Of a DNA stretch of 64,000 nt, positions 20,283 through 30,727 are shown in pieces. How positions within the stretch are numbered: position 1 is the first letter of the stretch; the number at the start of each line of letters is the position of its first letter. A program made the position numbers and the translations under genes. Below the pieces are notes generated by a model. The model was given only the letters and a program-made list of their open reading frames with translations, was not told the origin of the DNA and ran no database searches. The DNA comes from Paracentrotus lividus (lineage: Eukaryota > Echinodermata > Echinoidea > Camarodonta > Echinidae). Where the stretch lies: NCBI GenBank assembly GCA_940671915.1, contig CALNVZ010002100.1, positions 13,351,672 to 13,415,671 on the forward strand. Reading direction: 5' to 3'.

Positions 20283-23200
20283 ATGGATGTAAAAAAAGAA
20301 GAAGAAAAACGTCGAATGTTTGCCTGCTCATCATGCCAATTTTCTAGTCCATACGATTATTTTGGGAAGAGACCTGGATTTCTGAAATCTATCGTGTAAG
20401 TTTATCTCAGTCGTTTCATGATCGTTACCCGTTTCTTGGAGGCTTGGTTGGACCGACCCAGCCCGCCTCGTACTACGGCCGTCGCCTTCGGCGCCAGCGC
20501 TGTCTAGCGTACGGCCGTAGACTGTGGTATACTTTGAAGTACCACCACTGCCACTCACTCCACATACCAAGTGCCAATGACAAGATTCAATAAGAAGAAA
20601 GCAAACTTAATTTTCTATCATTAAAATATCATATAAATGACTGGGTGTTTGAATTGGAAGTTCTTCATCATGTTCATGTCCTTTCACCATCCCTGTTGTT
20701 TTGATTTATTACCTTGATTTAGATCTACCTTAAGATGGGCATAAAGTATAGGAGACTTATTTGCCCCTCTACATCTTCATTTATAATTCTCTTTATTTTC
20801 TAGAAATCTCTCATGAGCGGTGATGGAGAGAACTATCACTTTTTTAGGGGTATTTTTTCATGATTATAATTTAAAATTTATTTGAAACTAGAAGTATAAA
20901 TCATAAATAATTTAATACTGATTATAAATGTACTAGATCTAAGGGTTAAATTTAGATTCAATAGCTAGGCCTATAGGCAATTGCAAAAATTAGGAGAAAA
21001 GATGAAGTTGACAAATTTACTTTGATATTTGGAACTTTGGCCACAAGGCCAGGTTCATATTGACATAGTTGTGTTTAATATAAGGGGAGAAAAAAGGGAA
21101 AAGTGATCTCAGATCTCAGAAATATAGTATGTATGCACAATATATATCGAAAATGCACAATATATATTCAAAAATGCACAAGTAGATGCCAAATGTATAT
21201 CTAGGTAACACAGTATAAGACTATCTGTAGTGCCGGAAGGACTCATGCTTGAGAGGTTTTGTGAATGGAAACTAACAAAGAATATGAAAGAAATGCTAGT
21301 TAGTCAAGGTTGTTACTCCCTTTCCACTCATTCTGTGCAAACCGAAATTTACCATTAATTTTTAAACTCTTCTTGTTCATCTATGCGGGAATTTTTCAAA
21401 ATGCATTTGATGGCAAATGTTAGAAGAAATGTTGAATTTTAGAATGCTGCTCTTAAAATTTCACTAATTGCCAGCTTTCACGGAGAAAAATGACTACCCA
21501 TTTGGGTTCTGCCTTTTTCTGGGACGCACTGTACTGCATATGCATGCTTTTAAGCTTGCATTATTTGTCATGTTGATCTAGATCCAGATCTATATTTATA
21601 AAGTAGATCATGACTTGTTTGCTTTTGATGTGATTTTATAATGCAATAATTCCTCCTCTTCTGTACATCTCTTGTAAAATAGGCTTCTTGAAGAGGCGTA
21701 CATCATGAAAGACCCAATTCCACATCCAGAGAACAGGCATTTAAACTGTGGGTGGACACTGCTCTCAATGCAAAAAGCCTGTTTTGTGTAATAAAGTAAG
21801 TAGAAATCTTTGACTCTTCAATAGAACTTATATCTGTTGTCGATTTCCACTACTCGTTTTAAAAGAGGTATGATATAATGAGATTCCTCAGTGCTGGCTC
21901 CAGGGGGGGGGGGGGGACGGGGGGGGGCTGGAAGTGCAGAGGAACCCCCTCACCCAATTATTTGAAAACCATATAATAATTGATTGTGCATCAGAAAATG
22001 AGATTCATGATATAACAGGTAATTTTACTTATACCAGCCTTATGTGTTATTTTGGCAGGTTTTTTCTTCCACCCTGATGTAAATAAAGGTTCCTTCATAT
22101 ATGTACAGTTTCATGGTCTCAAGATAACGAGTTCCACTGTGTCGATTTCCAGAACTTATTTTTAACATTGAATGATATTTCACTACCAAAAAAATGAAGC
22201 AAGATAAAGCATTTATAACTTAATTACTCCATCTTCTCTGTCATTGGCTTTAGGATGTAGTATATTTTACACAGGCGGTTTCTGTATGGACGTGTGTCAT
22301 GGAAACATTTAAGGAATTCCCAAAGAAGTACAACAGGTGAGACAATCATTTCAAATCAAATTCAAAATACAGTCAACTGCCGGTGTGTTAACAATCACAG
22401 ATGTAACAAGATTTCATACAAGGTGGTTCTCCTGCTACCAATTTCAAACATGTGCCTTGTGTTCAGTATTAACAAGTTTTATTATTATAATGAGGTAATG
22501 CGTTGTCCCAAGCACCTCTTTATAATGGGAGTTGACTGTACAGTGCGTCCCAGATAACAGTATACCCAACTTTGAGAGCCTCATATTAAAATTGTATAAC
22601 TTATGTGTATTAATTGTAATTTCATGACAAAGACTAACTCATGCTTTCCATCTAATGATACCAAAATCATACCGATAATGTCCATGGGATGACTGAACAC
22701 ACAAGTGTTTAAAACATTGTGTCAAAAGTGATCTGTACAAGTTGTCTGAGAAGGAGCCCTGGCTTTCTGATCATTCATTGTTTGTTATGAGGTCAGCCTT
22801 CTTTAGTCCATTCATTAGGCACAAAGGATTGCTTGATCTATTGAAATGCAAGGGCTGCCTTTTCTCAAACTTGGACAGAGCAATTTTACGCTTGTTTTTT
22901 ATGTCAACTGCTTAGTCATATGTCACAACACAGTATAAGTTTGGTATCATTGAAAAAGAAATATGAGTTTGCTCTTTGATTCATACTATATATTCTAAGG
23001 TCTCAAAATATAATCAATTTAAATATAGGCTCTCAAGATTGGTATTACTTTTCTGGGCACGCACTGTATAATCTAAAGAAAATAGAACTTTGTTTTAGTT
23101 AGATGCATTATGTGCAGATTTTTAGGATAGATTGTTATAGAAAATATTCACTTACAATAATTAACAAGAAAAATATATGAAAATAAGACAAATGATGAAG

Positions 23201-23336
23201 GGCAAATGGAGTCTTTAGATAGTCTGTTTACATTTTTAATGCCTTCTGGATCTTGATGTTCATTTCTCTCTCTCTCTTTTTCTCTGTATTCAATAGGAAA
23301 TTAACGGAAAAGATACAAGCTGAGATGTCTTCTTAG
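20283..23336 (+). CDS. CDPF1: CDPF1-like protein (cysteine-rich DPF motif), four exons, frames broken
   Basis: Exons: 20283-20395, 21683-21795, 22254-22336, 23297-23336 (stop 23334-23336), all with GT-AG borders. Exon 1 reads MFACSSCQFSSPYDYFGKRP and exon 2 continues LLEEAYIMKDPIPHPENR. In human CDPF1 the matching stretches are a Cys pair, PYSYVGQKPP and LLEESYIMKDPF. Later parts recall GGHCSQCKKPV, CSIFYT and FCMD, the paired cysteines of this small protein of about 120 residues, whose biochemical role is not well established. The frame breaks: one surplus base near TTTAAACTG in exon 2, and about four one-base indels in exon 3. Exon 4 gives KLTEKIQAEMSS then stop. The ATG at 20283 was chosen because the conserved Cys motif starts 14 residues in. 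Scattered indels in homopolymers favour consensus error over a pseudogene, but either is possible. Confidence 0.78.
20474..20521. repeat. Small GC-rich palindrome in CDPF1 intron 1
   Basis: CTACGGCCGT and ACGGCCGTAG form perfect inverted arms around a CpG-rich loop that also holds GGCGCC and AGCGCT. It lies about 80 bases after the exon 1 donor and might be part of the gene's CpG-rich 5' region or a small mobile repeat end. Confidence 0.55.
22370..22538. mobile_element. Pogo/Tigger-like MITE, 169 bp
   Basis: Ends CAGTCAACTGCCGGTGTGTT and (inverted) CAGTCAACTCCCATTATAAA, flanked by TA on both sides, with the CAGTcaACTcCC...TATAA style of pogo/Tigger termini. It lies in the intron just after CDPF1 exon 3. 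Confidence 0.78.
22541..23066. mobile_element. 526-bp MITE with ~55-bp terminal inverted repeats (CAGTGCGTCCCAG type)
   Basis: The left end CAGTGCGTCCCAGATAACAG, then AACTTTGAGAGCCT, matches the inverted right end CAGTGCGTGCCCAGAAAAGT, then AATCTTGAGAGCCT. Similarity runs about 55 bases. TA flanks both sides, and the left TA is shared with the preceding MITE. No ORF. TIR length and TA target suggest a Tc1/mariner relative. A lone right end of the same type lies at about 21514-21531. Confidence 0.8.
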
Positions 23337-23689
23337 TATGAGATACAAGAATGAAGCGCAAAGAGAACTGCAGTGGAGAGCGCCATGGCCATAGCTAGAG
23401 GGGAGACCAGCTAGATCTGTCTGCAGAGTGTAGACTGTCCAACCAAAGGTAGACGAGGCCTTTACCTCTCTCCAAACTCCTGCTTCATACCTGTAGACAC
23501 AGGTTATCGTATGTGTTACAGTAGAACTTGTAGAAGCACCCTATCTCTCAGATGGGACATTAAATGGAGGCCCCGTTTGTAGGAGATTTACCACCTATGG
23601 CATGCAGCAACCTGTTGCCGTTGTTTTAAACGAGAAGGTGGAACACGATCTTTGGCACATGATGGCTTGAGATGGAGCAGCATACAGTA

Positions 23690-23862
23690 CAGTCCACTCC
23701 CATTATAATGAGCACAGATACACCAAGATTTTGTTATAAACTGGTGATTCTCTCTGTCCCAGTTCCAAAGATCTTTGTTTCCACTTGGTCAGTATAAAAA
23801 GATTTTGTGATAATGCAGTATTTGATAGGACTTGAGCACCTAATTAAAACGGGAATAGATGG
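23690..23862. mobile_element. Pogo/Tigger-like MITE, 173 bp
   Basis: The left end CAGTCCACTCCCATTATAAT with GAGCAC resembles the inverted right end CCATCTATTCCCGTTTTAAT with TAGGTGC. TA flanks both ends. The same family as 22370-22538 and as the terminal-repeat blocks of the FANCD2 intron array. It lies about 350 bases past the CDPF1 stop. Confidence 0.7.
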
Positions 23863-25605
23863 TACAATATCTTTTCGTCTCTGATTATATACCCTACGAC
23901 CAGGAGGAAAAAGAGCAAAGTGACTAAAAAAAGTTGTACTTTATTATTTGTATCAACTCTAAAGATGACTGCAAATTTGTGAGCCGAGTCAGGCAGATGA
24001 AAACTGTTCTTTGTCATCTTTACTAAAAACCAGTCATTTAAAAAACTTTAAGGACTTATTTTGATTGTCTCACATTATATTGATTTGAAAAAAGCTTTAA
24101 AATGCTAACTGCGCATGTTCAAGCACATGTGCAGTAGATGATAAAGCAAGGTTTTTCACTCAAACTGAAGTAACCTCTTTCATGTTTGGAATCATGTTGT
24201 TAATCAATCATTGTTATTATTATTTTTAACATGTCTAGAAATTCCAGCAAAAGTAATGAATTTGTATGTTTTGTTTTTCTGGGTGTGATGTATATTTGTA
24301 CTTACATTTTATTACTTTAAGTGATAATGGACACTTATGCTTTTCCAAATTTCTATAATTATTAACCAGAAAAGGATTTCTTTAGTGTCCATCAATAACG
24401 AAGATGACAGTTATTTTGGACGTTTTTTATTTATTGGATGGAGTGCAAAGAGAAGGGAATTAGAAGCACTTGTTAAAGAGGCTATGGTAATTAACAAAGG
24501 AGTGTGGCCACAGAAAGTAAGAGAGGTGGTTGTGAGTCGCAAACGGTGAAGAGAGAGATCAGGTACGATAATCACAGATTCGCGTCTGACTTATGGGGGG
24601 GGTGGGGTATATCCTCTATTTTTAAATTGGCCAACAGCGAGTATACGCAATAAAATTAACAAAAGGAAAATCATTCTTGCAATTATGGGCCAACTCCCAC
24701 TACGTCCCCTCCCGGGATCTGAGTCTCTGGTGTGACAAGAGATAGCTCAGTGCGGAGAGTTGAATGTGAAACGAGACGTGGGAAGATGAGGGGAAGGGGG
24801 GGTCCTATCTCCAAAATGAATATTTGTCATTACATGTACCAGTATTGTTACAGTAATCTGACTATGTGGTGTCTAGATTTAGACAAACAGACAAATGTGG
24901 CAATTAAAAAAATGCGTAATAGGGTAAAGTGGCAATTAGAACCAAAAAGGTAAATTAGAATGACAGCTGTAGACATTGAATATAGATTAATTTTGGATGA
25001 GACCAAACAATAATTAGTCAACACTCAAAGAATTAAGCTGGCAGTTTTGCCGAAATCGAGGAGGTATTTTCGAAGAGCAACATGTCATTGATTAAATGTG
25101 AGAGACGAGGGAGTAGACGTATTGTGATGGATCGCTCTACGAGCGCAGAGACGGGGAGAAAACAGAAGAATGAATGAGGAGACGCTCAAAAAAATTTGAA
25201 GATATGGGGCAAATAAAAAGAAAAAATCAAGAAAGGAAGGTAGGGAGAGATAAAATTATGATAGGTTATTGCGTACAACAGGAAACTATGTATTAACTTA
25301 ATTTAAAAATTCAAGATTTTAAATCAAAACCATTAGAACTATCAGATTATATTCCGGCGACAACCTTCCCCCACCCAAACGTGACCGTTCAGTCTTTTGG
25401 ATTGAAAATCCAGTCATCCACTACAGAAAACGTTTAAAAGATCAGTCTTATCTCTGAAGGTTCTCATTTCAAAAACGATAAATTGCCAGACAAACATTAA
25501 ATTCAGAATGCTTATATCGTATCCATTTATGTGGATCCATAATGATCATTAGATATCTTGACACACTTTTTGAAAGAAAAGTTACTGGGCCAGTCGAATC
25601 ACAAA
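23863..25605. other. Intergenic stretch, no supported gene
   Basis: A 70-codon plus-strand ORF (24337-24549) has no recognised similarity and no splice context that I can defend. The rest is AT-rich unique-looking sequence with a G-run at 24595-24605. Confidence 0.5.
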
Positions 25606-26016
25606 ATGAAAACTATTCGACTGATGTTATTTTTGCTACTTCTTCATCTGCAATTTGTTGCGGAGTAAATCCTCGAAAATTTCATCAAAACCATTAGTGG
25701 TACTCTTTCTTCAAAACAAAATGAAAACGTAAGTCATGAAGGCGATGCCGAGGTCCCCGACGATTATGAGTACGCCAACACAACATTATGGGAGACGTCA
25801 ACAGTGTTGGAAGTACATCCATCGCAACATCGACCATTATGGTGGTAACTCAACTGCTACCTCATCACAGCAGAACACATCAACCCTCAACTTGAAGATC
25901 TTGTGAAGTATCCTCTCGTGTCCACACAACGTCCAACTGCGATCAACTGCTACACCAACAAATGCGATGCGACAACTTCTACTGCGCACAGCTACATTGC
26001 CGCAACAACCGTCAAG
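25606..26016 (+). CDS. Probable first exon of the adhesion-GPCR gene: signal peptide and Ser/Thr-rich stalk
   Basis: ATG at 25606 opens MKTIRLMLFLLLLHLQFVAE, a textbook signal peptide (basic start, hydrophobic core). A TAA follows at once, then the same frame stays open for 59 codons (EGDAEVPDDYEYANTTLWET) to a stop at 25846. Shifting frame there gives GNSTATSSQQNTSTLN, and later a Thr-rich stretch (ATTSTAHSYIAATT) up to a donor at CAAG|GTATTG near 26016. This patchwork fits one secreted Ser/Thr-rich, mucin-like exon damaged by indels. Linking it to the receptor exons starting 11.4 kb (or 23.4 kb) downstream rests only on strand, order and the family's usual architecture. GC content stays coding-like to about 26230. 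Confidence 0.45.
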
Positions 26017-26440
26017 GTATTGGAACTGCAGTCGAATAGTCGTGATTTCAGGACGTAACTTCAACCATGACGAGTTGGCGCTAGGCGAGACAAAAAGTCA
26101 TGATGATCGTCGGGTGTTTTCCGTAGCGTTCAGGAAGGCGACGACGACCCGCTGGTGTGATCTCGACCATCCAGACTCCATGGGGCCGAGGGCGAACCCA
26201 CGAAATCGAACTCTGTGGGATCAGACTTGAAGACATGAAATGTGGTAGCATTAATTTTGTATATTTATTAATTTAAATGAGGATCTTATGTGACGTTGGC
26301 CCCAAAAAGACAATCGATAAAAGCCTCTATAAATTTAATATCGTATTCCATGATGAGAGATAGCCTACTGATTTTTGATAAAGAAGGGAATGAGCAGCAT
26401 TCGTTCCGAGAGACATATTGGACTCGTTTCACTTCCATTT

Positions 26441-26441
<1 letters not shown>

Positions 26442-26472
<31 letters not shown>
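26442..26472. repeat. Poly-T tract
   Basis: About 29 T with one A. Flanking 60-75-codon ORFs rich in Phe or Lys are products of the homopolymer. Confidence 0.9.
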
Positions 26473-26474
<2 letters not shown>

Positions 26475-27402
26475 TTTTTTTAGCAAACTTAAAAATTTTC
26501 AAAAATACCTACAGGCCTAATACAACATTGTATACGATATGATTTTTTGTACATTTAACTGATTTTAATTTTTATCTTCTTCACCCCTTTTCTCTGTTGT
26601 TTAAATTATTTCTCTTTGTATTATATTCTGCTCCAACTTCCTCATTCCCTTCCTTTTTTTCTCTTCGTATTCCTCGTATACAGCTATCGTTATCATGATC
26701 ATTGTCGTTATTACAATTATGATCATGTATTTTTCCGTAAATGATACGACTTAAACTCATTTATAAGTATAATGGATGTACACTAAGGACCCCACTACAA
26801 AAAAGCTCTCAAACATTTATTGATATCCTGTTCAAGCTTATCGATTTTTTTTTTTTTTAATTCGATATTTTATTGCTGTATTTTGAAGTTGGCAAATAAA
26901 ATAACAACAATATAACCTCCCTGACATAATGATAAAACATAATAAACACACTTTCATTTCGCGCGTACACCGAACATAGATCACTGAAACAGAAAAGTAT
27001 TATCATTACAGTGAGTACAGTGCATCGAAATTTTCCTCTCGAGCGATCGATAGGTCAACCTCAAATTTTTTCAAATAGTGAAACTACGTATTATCACGTT
27101 TTGACTTTTGACTTTTGACCAATCTTTCATTGTTCAGCAACATTTTTAAGAGACCTGCGTGGGTTTTTTTTTTCTCTTTTGAATATTATTTGAAAATTTT
27201 AAGAGAGAAAGTTACGGTATATGTGTAATGATGAAATTCATTATCGGGATGTATAAAAGCAGATTATGAAGACATGATGAGATGAAATGAAATTAAACAA
27301 AAGTGGTGTAAAAGTGGAATTATATAATTTGACTAATATTACAATTTATAGTTCTTTTCGGTTCTAATTTATTTATTTATTTTTTATTTTTGCAACTATA
27401 TA

Positions 27403-28416
27403 CAGTGGTGGCCAAAATTATTAGAACACCTGAACCTACACAAAGTCTATGGGATTATCAATGCCCTAGTTCATTTGCCGAAATCAGATTAAAGATATCT
27501 TTTGTGTGCCATGAACTTTCATGACTTTTTAGCATAGGGTGTTAAGTATATGTTAATACCAAATTTATATAGTTTCGACCATCTGGTAATGCGCAGCATT
27601 TAAAATATTTGCGCTATGCGCTTTTGGTTTCCCCATAGACTTGTGTATTAAACATATAGTCCAAATGCAAAAAAGTAAAATAGCAATTACATATGCCGAT
27701 TGCTCAAAAAGTTTTTGAGGTAGAAGTATGAAACTAAGCAGGCTTATTTATTCTAATATACCTCAAATACATGTCAAGTTTCAGAAAATTTGATCAAATG
27801 GGGAGGGTAGATTCGCCCCACACTTGGTGGTGAGATGACCAAAATAACCATGCCCATTGAAGGTTAAGACTATTTTTTTTTTAAATTTAATGAAGACACT
27901 CTTTGTAAATGTATATTTTCTAAAGGGAAATTTCATGAGCAATTCAGATACATGTATGTTGAATATTAAGGGTCATTGGAACAATGAACTTAAATAGGGG
28001 CACTGAATTAAAATTTTTGGGCCCTCCAAAAATAATTTAAAAAAAATCCCCTTAAAAGATGTAATTACTTCACCCTGTGTCGTTATGAATGCCATTTTTG
28101 ACATCCTTATGAAATTTCCTTTCAGAATATATATACTTTTGTAGGGAGAGGCTTAAAATGATTAACGTTATGACACTTTGATCCTGAAAGGGACAAGATT
28201 TTTAATTTTTTCAGTTGGTGGTGTAACATAAAAAAGGGCGACTTGGGGGCGAGATCCCAAAAAAAGGCGCATGACTTTGATATTTAGTTTTTAAAGCATA
28301 ATGATGATATTCGGAGACATTCCAACCATTTTATAGGTATTTAAATGGTCAACTGAATGAAAATTATTTAAATGATTTAAATATGCTTGGTATTCTAATA
28401 ATTTTGGCCACCACTG
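27403..28416. mobile_element. Tc1/mariner-like non-autonomous element, 1,014 bp
   Basis: CAGTGGTGGCCAAAATTATT at the left is matched by its exact inverse at the right end (AATAATTTTGGCCACCACTG), and TA lies on both sides. These are Tc1-type termini and target site. The interior has no ORF of 60 codons and no DDE motif, so it is non-autonomous. It sits in the presumed first intron of the receptor gene. Confidence 0.85.
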
Positions 28417-28734
28417 TATATATGCTATAAAGTCGACAATGTTTGAGAAATTAATATTTAACTGCAACCATATACGTTTTCAGTCGATAGCTTTTAGGTG
28501 AATATAATCAGAAGCGTTATGATGGCAAACACTCGAAAACTTTGACGAGTGTTCCATTAGGGTACTCTAGAATTTGAGTGTTGGTACTTTACATTTAGAT
28601 GGTCAATTCTATGTTTCATTGTTTTTGGTCTACCCCCTTGATTTGATTAATGATTAATTAAAGCATCTGGTCAGAAATAACGTTGATATTATGAGATTCC
28701 ATTTGACTCCAACACTCACTTTTCAGGCTCGCAC

Positions 28735-29125
28735 TGTCTCTAAATCCCATCTCTCTCTCATTCTCTTCACTCAACCTCCACCCCCTCTCTCTCTCCCTCT
28801 CTCTCGTTCTCTTCACTCAACCTCCCCCTCAGTGCGACCAGAATTACTCGTAATCAATCATTTCTGGGTATATAGTTTGGGCGAGATTCTGTAAAAACAA
28901 TNNNNNNNNNNNNNNNNNNNNNNNNNCTCTCTCTCTCCCTTCGCTCGTTCCTTCACTCAATCCTCCCCCCTCTCTCTCTCTCTCTCTCCCTCTCTCTCAT
29001 TCTCTTCACTCAACCCCCCTCTCTCTCCCTCTCTCTCTCTCTTCAATCTCTTCACTCAACCCCTCTCACTCTCTCTCTATCTCTCTCATTCTCTTCACTC
29101 AACCCCCCTCTCTCTCTCAGGACTC
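28735..29125. repeat. CT-rich minisatellite around an assembly gap
   Basis: Repeated CATTCTCTTCACTCAACC separated by (CT)n, six or so units of about 40-75 bases. A 25-N gap at 28902-28926 interrupts it, so true length and copy number are unknown. Confidence 0.9.
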
Positions 29126-29807
29126 TTTCAACCAATTAATAAATATAATGTTTAGCATGCATGTAGACGGATTTAGCAAAATCGAATTACTCTCGTTATT
29201 AATACATCAGTATACAAAAATCGTATCCTTCTTGTTTTTCATCTATCACCGTCACCATCTCTCATTTTCTAATTTTCCCTCTATTTTTTAAAGAAAATGT
29301 AAATATTTAGAAATCGATATATGATATCTTTCATTTCCAGTTTTGTATTGTAAATGTTTTATTGGAGTAACACTATATATATTTCCTCATGAACATAAGT
29401 GTTCTTTGTTCTTTTAGTTTTTAGTTGTCATTTTTAGTTTTTTATGGCGCTGTAATTCATAACATGAATATTTACGTCATAATAATATGAAGGTGTTTCA
29501 TTGAGGATTTGCAATTAATTTTATTGAAACGCAGCCCCTCCCGGCTACAATGACCCTGTCGTTGAAATTAAACTGGGCTTCAAAATGCATGTTCTTAAAA
29601 AATGATATTCATAGTATCAAGGGCGCGAGTTTAGTGTCACGACTGGGGGACGGAAACACCGAAGGTGAATTTAGTAATACACTCAAGCGGAATAAAGCGT
29701 GCCAAATAACATTTTGTATATTCAAAATTCGAATAAAATCACGGACTTCGCACATTATGCAGAACTATAATGCAATGTTTGCGAGCGCGAAGCGCGAGCC
29801 GAAAACT

Positions 29808-30727
29808 CAGGTTCAAGTTCAAGTTCAAGTTCAAGTTTATTTTCACATTTCATAAAAACATCCTTAGTGAAAACATACATTTGAATTATATATAAATAAA
29901 CATGCCATAACATTATATAACACAAAACACATACAAGAAAATTAGCAAAATAAGACAATTGATAGTATATAAAAAGTGGTAGGATAAAAAAGTTAATTAA
30001 AATTAAAAGATTGATCCCATTGGACAATTCCAGTACAGAAATGAAATTAACAGAAGAAGTATAACAAAATCAAATTACATGTAATAAAGGAAAACAAGCC
30101 TATGTATCTTATAATTATCTATAGCATTCGGTAACCAAAAAGATTTACAAAGTTTAAGTAAGTATGTTTTAAGCTTTTGTTTAATGTATTTAGTGTTTTG
30201 CTATCCCTTATTTCAATAGGTAAATTGTTCCATAAAGCGGGTCCTTTATATCTGACAATGAGCGTGGAAAAAAGTTCGACCGTAATTAACTCGATAATCA
30301 AATCTATTTCTGGTATTATAGTTATGGCGAGATTCTTGTAAAAACAAATTGTCAAACGACTCTGGCAAAAGATTTCTATAGAAGGCAAAACATAAAAATA
30401 CCCAAATTGTATCTATACAGTTCATCAATGGGAAGGATATTTACTTATTTAGTTAATGAACAATGCGTCTGTATGGGCCAAGAAAAGGGGAACTTGTTAT
30501 TATTCGAACTACTCTCTTTTGTAATTTCAATATTCTTTCTAAAAGATATTTATTGCAAGATCCCCCAAATAATGATACTGAAATTCAGATATAGTAAAAT
30601 AAGGGTATTATAAAAGTGTTAACAAAAAAATGATTTGGGAGAATCTTTAAGTCTGTTAATTACACCTATGTTTCTTGAGATCTTATTCAATATATTGTTA
30701 ACATGATTTTTCCATTTCACCGTTTTT
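29808..30727 (-). mobile_element. LINE 3' part (CR1/Jockey-group style) with (CTTGAA)n tail, copy 1
   Basis: On the minus strand the sequence encodes the region after the RT palm of a non-LTR element: ILNKISRNIGVINRLKEF-like sequence (clearer in the second copy), then NTRNRFDYRVNYGRTFF and RYKGPALWNNLPIEIRDS, ending in a stop near 30119. The 3' end is a short tandem CTTGAA repeat (29808-29838), typical of elements that prime on microsatellite-like tails. Frames shift repeatedly. It is interrupted at about 30727 by a nested insertion and resumes at about 36652. The LINE is 5' truncated and inactive. Confidence 0.82.

Noticed and set aside
24337..24549. 70-codon ORF with ordinary amino-acid composition
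   Set aside because: No similarity, no splice context and no conserved neighbour support it; the length is within chance for AT-rich DNA.
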